Counted from the first letter of the stretch, positions 1-9,049 are shown. The stretch is 64,000 nucleotides of DNA from Paenisporosarcina sp. HGH0030 (GCF_000411295.1 NZ_KE150421.1:1244825-1308824); one strand, 5' to 3'. Translations and numbers: made by a program. The notes: a model not told the origin generated them from the letters alone.

Positions 1-1340
1 TGTTGTTCAAGCCATTGTGGTAATACCGCTGTTGTATATGTGCCGTTCATAAACGCTTCCGCTCCTAAAAATTCCTGGAACAATGCAACATTCGTTTTTA
101 CTCCTTCAATCGTAACCGATGAAAAGAATGTTTGCGCTTTTTTTACTGCCTGTTCACGAGATTCTGATTGAATGATGACTTTAGCAATCATTGGATCGTA
201 AAAAGGAGTTACTGTGTTTCCTTCTTCATAACCTGCATCAATACGAATGTCTTCTTTAGTTCCCCAATCCAGCTTGTTGATTTTTCCTGGTGAAGGGAAG
301 AACGTTTTTGGGTCTTCTGCGTAAATCCGGAATTCTAAAGCATGCCCGGAGGAATGAATGTCTGCTTGATTGGGAATCGGTAAAGCCTCCCCTTGTGCCA
401 CTTGCAATTGCCATTCCACTAAATCAAGTCCAGTAACGGCTTCCGTCACCGGATGCTCCACTTGAAGTCGAGTGTTCATTTCCAAGAAGTAGAATTCATT
501 GTTTTCATCCACGATGAATTCCACAGTTCCAGCATTGCGATAATTCACCGCTTTTGCCGCATCAACTGCAGCTTTAAGCAACCGTTCACGTGCAGGCTGT
601 GGGAAATTCGGTGATGGTGATTCTTCAATTACTTTCTGATTACGTCGTTGTACTGAACAATTGCGTTCAAACAAATGAACAATATTACCATGAGTGTCAC
701 CAAAAATCTGCACTTCAATGTGACGCCCGCCGGAAATGTATTTTTCCAAAAAGACCACGTCATCTCCGAAGTAAGCCTTCGCACGAGTTTTCACAGAAAC
801 GAAATTCTGACTGAGCGCTTGCTCATCATCACAGCGAATCATGCCAATTCCGCCACCACCACTGCTTGCTTTAAGCATAATCGGATAGCCAATTCTTTGC
901 GCTTCTTCCAACGCCGCTTCCAACGTAAGTACTCCTTCATCCGTCCCTGGTACCACTGGCACTCCTGCAGCTTGCATCGTTTGACGTGAGCCAATTTTAT
1001 CGCCCATTTTATCGATAGTTTCTGGCTCGGGACCAATGAAAATCATGCCCTCTTCTTCAATCTTCCTTGCAAAACTTGCATTCTCTGAAAGCAGACCATA
1101 GCCTGGATGAATGGCGTCAACCCCTTCACGCTTAGCCAAGGCTAAAATATCATCCACTTTCAAGTAAGATTGTTGAACTTGGCTTGGACCTATCAAGAAT
1201 GCTGAATCAGCTTCTTTTACATAAGGTAATTCCGCGTCCGCTTCTGCATAAATTGCCACTGTTTCAATATGTAACTTCTTACATGTTTCGATAATTCGTC
1301 GTGCAATTTCTCCCCTGTTTGCAATTAAAATTTTCTTCAT
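1..1340 (-). CDS. acyl-CoA carboxylase biotin carboxylase subunit (partial, C-terminal end off window)
   Basis: This is the ATP-dependent biotin carboxylase subunit of an acyl-CoA carboxylase, which charges the biotin of a carrier protein with bicarbonate. My translation from the ATG at 1340 begins MKKILIANRGEIARRI. It contains the glycine-rich ATP-grasp loop SGGGGIGM and the signature EMNTRLQVEHPVTEAVTG. About 446 codons are visible, close to the usual 450 or so, so little is missing. The start is preceded by a GGGGG ribosome site. By family it resembles YngH-type or propionyl/methylcrotonyl-CoA carboxylase subunits; the carboxyltransferase that would fix the substrate lies outside the window. 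A cre box upstream suggests carbon catabolite repression, which fits a catabolic enzyme rather than fatty acid synthesis, but this is inference. Confidence 0.9.
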   Translation of the reverse strand, partial: MKKILIANRGEIARRIIETCKKLHIETVAIYAEADAELPYVKEADSAFLIGPSQVQQSYLKVDDILALAKREGVDAIHPGYGLLSENASFARKIEEEGMIFIGPEPETIDKMGDKIGSRQTMQAAGVPVVPGTDEGVLTLEAALEEAQRIGYPIMLKASSGGGGIGMIRCDDEQALSQNFVSVKTRAKAYFGDDVVFLEKYISGGRHIEVQIFGDTHGNIVHLFERNCSVQRRNQKVIEESPSPNFPQPARERLLKAAVDAAKAVNYRNAGTVEFIVDENNEFYFLEMNTRLQVEHPVTEAVTGLDLVEWQLQVAQGEALPIPNQADIHSSGHALEFRIYAEDPKTFFPSPGKINKLDWGTKEDIRIDAGYEEGNTVTPFYDPMIAKVIIQSESREQAVKKAQTFFSSVTIEGVKTNVALFQEFLGAEAFMNGTYTTAVLPQWLEQ

Positions 1341-1400
1341 ATGTTGTCCCCCTATGCTGTTTGAACATGAAACCCCATCTTCAATAGTCTATACGAAAAA

Positions 1401-1414
1401 TGAAAACGATTTCA
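1401..1414 (-). promoter_or_regulatory. CcpA cre box upstream of the biotin carboxylase gene
   Basis: TGAAAACGATTTCA is a near-palindromic match to the Bacillus cre consensus. It lies about 60 bp upstream of the biotin carboxylase start, just before a TATAGA -10-like hexamer on the minus strand. CcpA bound there would be expected to repress. Confidence 0.6.
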
Positions 1415-1451
1415 ACCTTTGAATGAAGAAATATTCAAACTAGACAAACAA

Positions 1452-1500
1452 ATTTAAAAAGACCGCCCCTTTAAAGATACAATCTTCAAAGAAACGGTCG
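1452..1500 (-). terminator. Rho-independent terminator after ylbO/gerR
   Basis: Read on the minus strand, GACCG...CGGTC arms with an inner CTTTGAAG/CTTTAAAG stretch pair imperfectly and are followed by TTTTTAAATTT. It sits immediately downstream of the RsfA-family gene. Confidence 0.6.
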
Positions 1501-1511
1501 ATATTTTATTA

Positions 1512-1892
1512 TCAATTCTTTTGACTAATAAATGGACTTTCCAGACAAACACGCTGAATTTGCTGGACGAATGTTTTCAGTTGCGCATGTTCCTTTTGTA
1601 GCCTATCATGCGCTTCCAGCAGTTCATCATAACTGGTCATCGCTTGTTTTAAGTGTGTATGCATTGGATGTTGATATTTTTGTTTTGCATGGTTCAAGTC
1701 CTGTCCATAAGTATGTCTCAGCGTTTTATTCCACCTGAAGCCGCAAGCCTGTTTCGTACGAGATAGTTTTTCAGCAGCCACTTCAAATGCATGAATTTGC
1801 GTGCCTCCGTTTTTAACTATTTCCAAAACAGTGGATGCTAATTTATGGTCATCCTCAGCAGTCCATTGATCTTTTCTTTTAACTTGAGTCAT
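1512..1892 (-). CDS. ylbO: RsfA/GerR-family sporulation transcription factor (YlbO-type)
   Basis: This is a 126-residue DNA-binding protein of the RsfA family. The N-terminal 60 residues form a Myb/SANT-like domain (WTAEDDHKLASTVL, then CGFRWNKTLRHTYG). The C-terminal third (DELLEAHDRLQKEHAQLKTF) has a coiled-coil look. In B. subtilis the family includes the prespore regulator RsfA and the mother-cell regulator YlbO (GerR). The position beside ylbN-rpmF favours the YlbO/GerR identity. It is shorter than B. subtilis GerR, mainly in the coiled coil. It is a single gene with its own terminator and implies a spore-forming background. Whether it acts in the mother cell or forespore cannot be read from the sequence. 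Confidence 0.8.
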   Translation of the reverse strand: MTQVKRKDQWTAEDDHKLASTVLEIVKNGGTQIHAFEVAAEKLSRTKQACGFRWNKTLRHTYGQDLNHAKQKYQHPMHTHLKQAMTSYDELLEAHDRLQKEHAQLKTFVQQIQRVCLESPFISQKN

Positions 1893-1984
1893 AGATTCTT
1901 CACCTCGCGTTTTTTTCTACTATATGCGCAAATAGAAAGAATAGAAGTTGAGGTTTAAAAAGTACAAAAAATGTGTCTTTAAAG

Positions 1985-2170
1985 TAACTTTGATGATCGC
2001 AACAATGCAACGCACTTTCATGTTTCGAAGCTAGCGTAGCGATGCAGAAACAGAAACAGAAGCACAGGCTTTTAGGTTTTTCCGCAGGAAAGAAGCGGGC
2101 CAAAGGTTTTGATTTGGACCGCTTCTATACGACGAGTAACCGCAGGAGCACAGGTGTTTGTCGCAGTTTC
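1985..2170. repeat. dispersed intergenic repeat: reverse copy of 37-bp unit plus hairpin-tail module
   Basis: This fills most of the gap between the RsfA gene and the enoyl-CoA hydratase gene. Positions 2006-2047 are the reverse complement of the 37-bp unit found in tandem at 63852-64000, with one mismatch over the shared core. Positions 2092-2125 form a 13-position stem (one mismatch) with an 8-nt loop. The stem is followed at 2130-2150 by the tail CGACGAGTAACCGCAGGAGC(A), also present at 45277-45297. I see no gene here; short reading frames through it have no ribosome sites. Confidence 0.75.
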
Positions 2171-2227
2171 CCTTACTATCAACACCATCGTATAACAGAG
2201 CCTATGTATAAAAATCTAAGTAATACG

Positions 2228-2989
2228 TTATTTTTTCCGCGATAAGAATTTTTGAACAGCCACGTGATGCTCCTGCGCTTCCCAAAGTAGTGAACAGTTT
2301 TTAACTTCTTCATTAATTTGGCTCAGTAGATTTTGACCAATCCATTTACGGATTAACATTTGTTTATAAGCACGGTGAACAGAAGCCTCTACTTTTTTCA
2401 TCTCGGATAGAAATCTCTCCATAGCTTGTTCCTTATCACCTTCATAAACTTGTGTAGCCCACCCATTAGCAAGTAACACAGCTGCTGAGTAAGGTTTTGA
2501 TTCACACAGCATATGCATAGCTACATCTTGTCTTGCTAATTTTTCAAATAAATAGGTTCCTCCGCCCCAGCCGCTTGTAATAGCTAGAGAGCCTTGAATA
2601 AACCCTGCTTTGGCTTTTGACGAGACTAGCCGGAAATCACATGCGGTAGCAATCTCGCAACCACCTCCTACAGCGTGCCCATTGACAAGTGCTATGACAG
2701 GCACAGGAAGAGTGGCAACTCGATAAAGAACATTAGCCATCCGATCAAGCATTGGGAAGGCTTCTTGCGCCGTCTGGAGACCGTGAAAGACGGATAAATC
2801 TCCACCAGAACAAAACGCTTCATCCCCTTCACCGGTAATAACAACAAATTGTATAGTTGAATCATTATGTACATTTGAAACTAGTTTCTCAAGACCATCT
2901 ATGACTTCATGATTGATTGCATTTCGAATTTCAGGGCGTTTAATAGTAAAACGTAGAATATTATCTTCTCGATTAATTGCAAATGTCAT
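2228..2989 (-). CDS. enoyl-CoA hydratase/isomerase family protein
   Basis: This 253-residue crotonase-fold protein is expected to act on an acyl-CoA thioester, by hydration, isomerisation or a related reaction. The oxyanion-hole segments are visible: AFCSGGDLSVF near residue 60 and NGHAVGGGCEIATACDFRL near residues 104-122. The Glu in GGGCE matches one catalytic position of hydratases. The second usual acidic residue falls in the region GSLAITSGWGGG and looks replaced, so an isomerase or other activity is possible. The start is supported by AAGGAGGAG eight bases upstream. It follows rpmF but is separated from it by a terminator, so it is probably transcribed independently. The substrate is unknown. 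Confidence 0.8.
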   Translation of the reverse strand: MTFAINREDNILRFTIKRPEIRNAINHEVIDGLEKLVSNVHNDSTIQFVVITGEGDEAFCSGGDLSVFHGLQTAQEAFPMLDRMANVLYRVATLPVPVIALVNGHAVGGGCEIATACDFRLVSSKAKAGFIQGSLAITSGWGGGTYLFEKLARQDVAMHMLCESKPYSAAVLLANGWATQVYEGDKEQAMERFLSEMKKVEASVHRAYKQMLIRKWIGQNLLSQINEEVKNCSLLWEAQEHHVAVQKFLSRKK

Positions 2990-3012
2990 GTAAGCTCCTC
3001 CTTGAAAATAGA

Positions 3013-3053
3013 GAAAAAGGCCACCGGAGAGCCATGGTCTCTCTGGTAGCCTT
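3013..3053 (-). terminator. terminator after rpmF
   Basis: On the minus strand, GGCTACCAGAGAG pairs with CTCTCCGGTGGCC and is followed by TTTTT. It separates yceD-rpmF from the enoyl-CoA hydratase gene. Confidence 0.75.
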
Positions 3054-3070
3054 ATAGAACAAATACTGAA

Positions 3071-3244
3071 TTATTTGCTCAATACTTCTTTCCCTTTGTA
3101 TTGTCCGCATGATTTACAAACATGGTGAGCCAATTTTGATTCACCACAGTTTGGGCAAGCTACCATTCCTGGTAGAGATAATTTGAAATGCGTACGACGT
3201 TTTCTTTTTACTGTTTTAGAAGTCTTTCTAAACGGTACAGCCAT
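3071..3244 (-). CDS. rpmF: 50S ribosomal protein L32
   Basis: This 57-residue protein starts [20 protein letters not shown], as in bacterial L32. Its four cysteines, CPNCG and CKSCG, form the zinc ribbon of the C+ form. The ATG at 3244 is chosen over an in-frame GTG three codons upstream because TAAGGAGG is eight bases before it and the family begins MAVPFRK. It lies directly downstream of yceD, an arrangement conserved across many bacteria. Transcription probably starts at the consensus promoter upstream of yceD and ends at the hairpin just after rpmF. It is a component of the large ribosomal subunit. Confidence 0.97.
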   Translation of the reverse strand: MAVPFRKTSKTVKRKRRTHFKLSLPGMVACPNCGESKLAHHVCKSCGQYKGKEVLSK

Positions 3245-3268
3245 TGGTGGCACCTCCTTACAGATCGT

Positions 3269-3799
3269 TTATTCGTCTGTTTGATCAAAATACTTTGCTA
3301 AATCAGCAAGTCTAGGATCCAATTTTTTATGTTCATTCTCTTCTTTAGCAGACAATTCCTCATCAGTTAAGTATGACCAGCTTTTTCCGCCCGGAATCGG
3401 TTGATGCTCTGCATCTTCCTTAAACACTTGTATCGGAATTTCGACAAGAATCAATTCTTCAAATACAGGGTCGACATTAACAACATCGCCTTCTACATAA
3501 TGAATTTCTCCATCGTCTTCCTTATGTGTTTCCGACCAGCTGAAAATCTCATCTGTTTGAATATCAAACGGATACTCAACATCTTCCCACGTGCGAGCAC
3601 ATGGTAAGGTAAGGGTGCCTGTCAGTTGAAAATGACAAGTCATTTGCGCTGCACCAAATGTGCAGTGCCCTTTTACATGAACGGGTGAAATTTTCCGGAT
3701 GTCCGGGTTACGTTCCATCACTTCATCCAATTGAATCGTTTCATCAATTGGCATCCCGTCATGGCGATATTTAGATAGTTGATGAATTGCCCATTTCAT
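3269..3799 (-). CDS. ylbN: YceD family (DUF177) protein, YlbN-type
   Basis: This is a 176-residue YceD/DUF177 protein. The family-typical cysteine pair is visible in HCTFGAAQMTCHFQLTGTLTLPC, around residues 45-70 (residues given for recognition, not as a catalytic site), and the C-terminus is acidic, ending DPRLADLAKYFD. The gene almost always precedes rpmF. Published work links the family to 23S rRNA accumulation or ribosome assembly in bacteria and plants. Here it is the first gene of a two-gene unit with rpmF, 24 bp apart, driven by a perfect sigma-A promoter. The precise biochemical role in Bacillales is unknown. Confidence 0.88.
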   Translation of the reverse strand: MKWAIHQLSKYRHDGMPIDETIQLDEVMERNPDIRKISPVHVKGHCTFGAAQMTCHFQLTGTLTLPCARTWEDVEYPFDIQTDEIFSWSETHKEDDGEIHYVEGDVVNVDPVFEELILVEIPIQVFKEDAEHQPIPGGKSWSYLTDEELSAKEENEHKKLDPRLADLAKYFDQTDE

Positions 3800-3828
3800 T
3801 CGTTTATCACCTCAAGACAACAAAGTTG

Positions 3829-3857
3829 ATTATATAATGCAGAAAATTGGATGTCAA
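3829..3857 (-). promoter_or_regulatory. consensus sigma-A promoter for yceD-rpmF
   Basis: On the minus strand this reads TTGACA, a 17-bp spacer, then TATAAT, a perfect vegetative promoter. It is about 30 bp upstream of the yceD start and fits high expression of a ribosomal protein operon. Confidence 0.85.
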
Positions 3858-3866
3858 GATAATTTC

Positions 3867-3895
3867 TTGTCACTCCTTTTTTTGACCCGTATAAT
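3867..3895 (+). promoter_or_regulatory. sigma-A promoter for tmcAL
   Basis: TTGTCA, 17 bp, TATAAT lies about 30 bp before the tmcAL start. It is divergent from the yceD promoter, and the two -35 boxes are about 10 bp apart. Confidence 0.75.
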
Positions 3896-3926
3896 CTAGA
3901 GTAAATGATATAAGGGGGTCACAAGC

Positions 3927-5138
3927 TTGAAAGCAACTGGTGTAGTCGTCGAACATAATCCGTTTCATAACGGACACTTCTATCATATCAAAGAATCTCG
4001 CAAGAAGACAGCCGCAGATATTATTATTGCTGTTATGAGCGGGAATTTTTTGCAACGAGGAGAACCTGCCCTGGTGGATAAATGGTCCAGGACAGAAATG
4101 GCTCTAAAAGCTGGCGTAGATATCGTAATCGAGCTCCCTTACGTTTTTGCAACTGCACAAGCCAGTGACTTTGCACGTGGTTCAATTACACTGCTGGAAG
4201 CCCTTGAATGCGAAGCATTTTGTTTTGGAAGTGAGGAAGGGACAATTGAGCCTTTTACACGCTCATATGATGTCCTTACTACACAACAAGAGGCTTACCA
4301 AAATTCGATTAAACAATACATGCAACTTGGATTAAGTTATCCAAAAGCATTAAACGAAGCTTATTCAGACATCACAACACACTTAAACTTGCCATTAGTT
4401 GACTTATCAAAACCAAATAATATTCTCGGTTATCACTATATTGAAGCAGCCTGTCAGATGCAGGCACATATCAAGCCTGTAACCATTCAACGAATCGTGG
4501 CGAATTATCATGATAATGTTGATCAAGACCAATCCATCGCAAGCGCTACAGGTATCCGTAAGGCTCTATTCGACGATGGCTCGATTGAAGCATTGGGAAA
4601 ATTCATGCCACACACCTCATTGGAACAACTATTGAAGTGGAAAGACTCTATAGGGGTATTTGGCAGTTGGCAACAGTTCTGGCCCCTTCTACGACATACG
4701 ATTATCCGTTCATCAACAAAAAACCTTGCTTCATATGCTGAAGTAACAGAAGGTATCGAGCATCTAATTCATGAAGCGGCAAGGGAATGCGAAACATTTG
4801 AAGATTTTATGAGCCGGGTAAAATCGAAGCGTTATACGTGGACACGCATACAACGAATGCTTACTCATATTTATACAGGCTTTACGTGGGAATCATTGAA
4901 AGAACATCAAAAGCCTACGTATTTACGGGTTCTTGGCATGACTCAAAATGGACAAAAGTATTTGAGTGAAAAGAAAAAGAATCTTTCATTGCCACTCGTC
5001 AGTCGAGTTGCTGCAACAAAAGATTCTTTATTGGATTTAGACATTCATGCATCTGATTTATATCAATTGGGATTGCAATCACCAAAAATCAAACAACCGG
5101 TTGGAATGGATTATCGCAAACCACCGATTATATTATAG
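3927..5138 (+). CDS. tmcAL: tRNA(Met) cytidine acetate ligase TmcAL (YlbM)
   Basis: This 403-residue enzyme is of the TmcAL/YlbM family. It activates acetate with ATP and acetylates the wobble C34 of elongator tRNA-Met, giving ac4C. The N-terminal nucleotidyltransferase signature GVVVEHNPFHNGHFYHI is clear, as are VMSGNFLQRGEPALVDKWSR and ISSTxIR-like SATGIRKAL near residue 195. The length matches the family, about 400-415. The start is TTG or ATG near 3927 with AAGGGGGT upstream; 3927 is the best-placed start. It is monocistronic, with a divergent promoter shared with yceD and a strong bidirectional terminator downstream. Confidence 0.92.
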   Translation: MKATGVVVEHNPFHNGHFYHIKESRKKTAADIIIAVMSGNFLQRGEPALVDKWSRTEMALKAGVDIVIELPYVFATAQASDFARGSITLLEALECEAFCFGSEEGTIEPFTRSYDVLTTQQEAYQNSIKQYMQLGLSYPKALNEAYSDITTHLNLPLVDLSKPNNILGYHYIEAACQMQAHIKPVTIQRIVANYHDNVDQDQSIASATGIRKALFDDGSIEALGKFMPHTSLEQLLKWKDSIGVFGSWQQFWPLLRHTIIRSSTKNLASYAEVTEGIEHLIHEAARECETFEDFMSRVKSKRYTWTRIQRMLTHIYTGFTWESLKEHQKPTYLRVLGMTQNGQKYLSEKKKNLSLPLVSRVAATKDSLLDLDIHASDLYQLGLQSPKIKQPVGMDYRKPPIIL

Positions 5139-5214
5139 TTTATTAATTTTCATAAACATTCGTAATATATAACCGGGTGCGTTGGACTTTAACCAACTGC
5201 ACCATAGCCCTACG

Positions 5215-5258
5215 AAAAAAACTTGGCGAAGTGACTTTGTCACTTTGCCAAGTTTTTA
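5215..5258. terminator. bidirectional terminator between tmcAL and ylbL
   Basis: ACTTGGCGAAGTGAC pairs with GTCACTTTGCCAAGT around a 3-nt loop, with A and T runs on either side. It serves the convergent genes tmcAL and ylbL. Confidence 0.9.
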
Positions 5259-5337
5259 ATTGTTCGGTTATGGTATTGCTACGTACAGACTTATAGAACA
5301 GTCGGAACCTATTCAACTTCACATTAGTGGAACTAGA

Positions 5338-6387
5338 TTACTTTTTCTGTTCTAGCTTATCTAAATAAGCGAGTGCATCATCAACTGTTTTCACAGGCAC
5401 GATTTTCATCGTCGAGCCTATTTTTTCTGCTGATTCTTTTGCATCCAAATAATTTGATCTCAGTGTAGGATTATTTTTCAATACTTCCTCTGGTAACTCA
5501 TCGTCAGGTGCAAAGAAAATCTCGATATCTTCTTTATCGGCAGCAATGACTTTCAAGTCAATTCCACCGATCCGTCCCACCTCACCGTTTTCCTGCATGG
5601 TTCCGGTTCCCGCGATTTTATAACCTTTTGTTAGATCCTCATCCAGTAACTGGTTCAAAATTTCCAATGTAAACATTAGTCCTGCAGATGGTCCTCCGAT
5701 TTCGTCTGCCTTAATATTTACTTTCGGTGTAGTCGTGATTTCTTTATCATCAGTAAAAGTGATTCCTAGACCAGCTCGGCTCTCATCAGTAGGAATCGGC
5801 TTCAATTCAACTTCAACTGAATCTTTTTCTCCGTCACGTTCAATATGCAGTGTGACAATATCGCCTAATTTTTTCTGTTTTAAATAATCGATAATCCCTT
5901 GTTGATTATCACTCTTGACGTCATCGATTTGCAAGATTCGATCTCCAGGACTAAGTAAGCCGTCAGCCGCACCTTTCGGCAAGACATTTAAAACAAAGAC
6001 ACCTTTGGTTGTAATTTCATAAGGTTTACCGGCTTTTTTGAATGCCACTTCTATCGCATTAAATTGTGATTGCGACATAAGATGGAGTTGACGAACATTA
6101 TATTCTTCGTCATCCTCGTCAGGATTTCTAACTTGATTGGTTTGTAATATCTCTTGTTGGTCGGACACTTTCGCCCATGCATAAGTAAGAGGCGTTGCTT
6201 TCGATAAAGCGATGGTCATTAAACTCATCGACCCAGTATCATCCTCATCTCCACTTTCTACATCTACAAGCGGTTCAAGTGGATACGCCCCTCCGGGTTT
6301 TGTGATGTAAGCATCGACGGGATAAACTGTCCCGCTTATAAGTAAAATACAAACGATGAAAAAGCCAATTGTACTTTTCTTTGGCAT
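5338..6387 (-). CDS. ylbL: PDZ domain-containing Lon-type serine protease (YlbL/SepM-like)
   Basis: This 349-residue membrane-anchored protease has an N-terminal hydrophobic segment (TIGFFIVCILLISGTVY), a PDZ domain at about residues 125-200 (GVFVLNVLPKGAADGLLSPGDRILQID), and a C-terminal Lon proteolytic domain. The catalytic Ser sits in GGPSAGLMFTLEIL and the Lys in GRIGGIDLKVIAA, the Ser-Lys dyad of the S16 family. No ATPase domain is present. Relatives include SepM, which processes a competence peptide in streptococci, and B. subtilis YlbL, implicated in the DNA damage response. The start MPKKST has GGAGGTGAGG upstream. It faces ylbJ across a 100-bp divergent gap. Confidence 0.9.
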   Translation of the reverse strand: MPKKSTIGFFIVCILLISGTVYPVDAYITKPGGAYPLEPLVDVESGDEDDTGSMSLMTIALSKATPLTYAWAKVSDQQEILQTNQVRNPDEDDEEYNVRQLHLMSQSQFNAIEVAFKKAGKPYEITTKGVFVLNVLPKGAADGLLSPGDRILQIDDVKSDNQQGIIDYLKQKKLGDIVTLHIERDGEKDSVEVELKPIPTDESRAGLGITFTDDKEITTTPKVNIKADEIGGPSAGLMFTLEILNQLLDEDLTKGYKIAGTGTMQENGEVGRIGGIDLKVIAADKEDIEIFFAPDDELPEEVLKNNPTLRSNYLDAKESAEKIGSTMKIVPVKTVDDALAYLDKLEQKK

Positions 6388-6432
6388 GTACCCTCACCTC
6401 CATGATGACAAGCTTACTTTTTGCATATACAT

Positions 6433-6462
6433 AGTGTAGCACTTTCACTTTACTTCTGACAA
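6433..6462 (-). promoter_or_regulatory. likely promoter of ylbL
   Basis: Minus strand TTGTCA, 18 bp, TACACT preceded by TGC (extended -10), about 45 bp upstream of the ylbL start. Confidence 0.5.
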
Positions 6463-6487
6463 AACGGTTGAAACGGGGAAATTTCAC

Positions 6488-7378
6488 ATGCTACATAAGA
6501 CCAATTTATTCATTTGTTGGTTTCTCATGATTTTGTTTATCTTCATGCCTGGGATAGCTCATCAAGGTTCACAGCTCGGACTTCAGGTTTTTCTTAAACG
6601 TCTTTTACCATATTTATTACCTTACTTAGTCGTTTCTCAATGGCTACTGTATGAACTCTACAAAAAAAATAAATGGCAATCCCACGTTGGCAACAGCATC
6701 AAAGTATATGCGATAGGAGCGTTTGGTGGATTCCCTACCGGTGCGGCAACTATTTCGACCTTGTCGCAGGCAAGCATGATCAGTAAGCGTCATGCAAGTC
6801 ACTTACTTGGAATTTGCCATGCGCCTAGCCCCATGTTTGTGGTAGGCGTGGTTGGGAGTCAATTTCTGTTATCCGCCAACACAGGTATTCTATTAATGGT
6901 ACTTTTACATACGATCAATTTGTTATTTTTAGTTTTCCTTCATTTATTCATTCCACTACCAAGCATCTCAAAAAATGATAACATAGCCAAGCCAGTTACT
7001 TCCCCTTTAAGCGAAGGGATTCACCAAGCTGCCTCCATTTTGCTTTTGGTAGCTACTACGGTAGTCTTCTTCACTACTATCAGTACAGTTATCAGGGAAA
7101 TAATGGGGGTCGTGTTCAATGGTATCCCTCATCAGGTAACAGTTTTCATTTATTCACTATTTGAGATGACTGCAGGGCTCGAAGTTGCACATCAATTATT
7201 TAATATGGCACCCTTTTTTCCTCTTCTGGCAGTAATCATTCTATCTTTCAATGGTTTAAGCATACATATGCAAATCATGGTGTTGGCGAAATCAGCCAAA
7301 CTTTCGTTAAAACCTTATGTCGTATATCGACTGATTCATTTTCTTCTATTTGTTGGGTGTTGTTATTTAATACTTTAA
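6488..7378 (+). CDS. ylbJ: YlbJ/SpoVV-like sporulation membrane protein
   Basis: This 296-residue polytopic protein has roughly seven to eight hydrophobic segments and strong small-residue motifs (GAFGGFPTGAATISTLSQ and HAPSPMFVVGVVGSQFLL). They align by eye with B. subtilis YlbJ segments MASGNPAGAKLT and NSSNPLFIFGAVAVG. YlbJ is SpoVV, needed for dipicolinic acid transport into the forespore. The protein is about 100 residues shorter than B. subtilis YlbJ. The shortfall is mainly in the loop between the two halves, and no frameshift is apparent. The ribosome site is weak (GGGGAA). Sporulation-specific expression is expected, but I could not identify a convincing sigma-E promoter. Confidence 0.75.
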   Translation: MLHKTNLFICWFLMILFIFMPGIAHQGSQLGLQVFLKRLLPYLLPYLVVSQWLLYELYKKNKWQSHVGNSIKVYAIGAFGGFPTGAATISTLSQASMISKRHASHLLGICHAPSPMFVVGVVGSQFLLSANTGILLMVLLHTINLLFLVFLHLFIPLPSISKNDNIAKPVTSPLSEGIHQAASILLLVATTVVFFTTISTVIREIMGVVFNGIPHQVTVFIYSLFEMTAGLEVAHQLFNMAPFFPLLAVIILSFNGLSIHMQIMVLAKSAKLSLKPYVVYRLIHFLLFVGCCYLIL

Positions 7379-7463
7379 AAGAAAGGGCATTGGATGCAGA
7401 TGCTCAAGAGCTTCTCCTGAAATCTAAGCTTTATTGAAAAAAGGTGCTTGCAACAGGACATAT

Positions 7464-7493
7464 GAAAAGAATCACGCAAAATCATTGCGTGAT

Positions 7494-7495
<2 letters not shown>
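7464..7495 (-). terminator. terminator after rsmD-coaD
   Basis: AATCACGCAA pairs with TTGCGTGATT, followed on the minus strand by CTTTTC. The base of the stem overlaps the coaD stop codon. Confidence 0.7.
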
Positions 7496-8541
<1,046 letters not shown>

Positions 8542-8658
8542 GACGTTCCTCCTTGTCCGATTCATCGGTTATTGAAAAGCCATTTCTGACTTTATTTTCA
8601 TATGCTTCATGCTACAAGCCATGATAAGATGGCTATTGAAAGGATGTGTTATTTTCTC

Positions 8659-9048
8659 ATGATTCAACGCTTTATTGAACTAGGAGAAGGTTATAGCGAT
8701 ATTTATGAATGGATTGAATTATTAAAAACCAACGAGCACCGTTTTCATCGTGTATGTATTTTGACATCCGTATCGAAAGACGTCAAAAAATTGAGCATCG
8801 CTCTTATATTAAAACCTGTAGATGATAGTAAATTCACGCCGATTTACTTCTGTCGCGAAGGGATTGAATACTCGGAAGAAAAACCGAGCAAACGCATCCA
8901 ACTAATTGAAAAAACGCTGCAGGAAAGAAATTATTCCCCACACCGTCTCGAAGTTAAGCATTCATCTTATTTTGCTGAGCCCGCTTTGTACCATCAATAT
9001 TTAATCGGGTTGTTTAGATTGCATCACATTTTGCCGCCTTTAAGCTAA
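8659..9048 (+). CDS. conserved hypothetical protein, DUF7147-type
   Basis: This protein is about 129 residues when started at MIQRFIELGEGYSDIYEW. I recognise it as a conserved Bacillales protein often labelled 'methylthioribose kinase', a name its length does not support. It has mixed alpha/beta composition, no signal peptide, and conserved-looking stretches ALILKPVDDSKFTPIYFCREG and YHQYLIGLFRLHHILPPL. The start is uncertain: AAAGGATG lies about 14 bases before 8659, and longer in-frame starts have no better site. It stands alone between rsmD and ylbG and is convergent with ylbG. The function is unknown. Confidence 0.7.
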   Translation: MIQRFIELGEGYSDIYEWIELLKTNEHRFHRVCILTSVSKDVKKLSIALILKPVDDSKFTPIYFCREGIEYSEEKPSKRIQLIEKTLQERNYSPHRLEVKHSSYFAEPALYHQYLIGLFRLHHILPPLS

Positions 9049-9049
9049 G

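Noticed and set aside
1900..2245. Small proteins in the gap before the enoyl-CoA hydratase gene
   Set aside because: The frames cross repeat modules, are low-complexity (runs of FCFCF type) and have no ribosome site.
5160..5215. tRNA gene
   Set aside because: Only a D-arm-like motif and one hairpin are present; no T arm, acceptor stem or CCA end.
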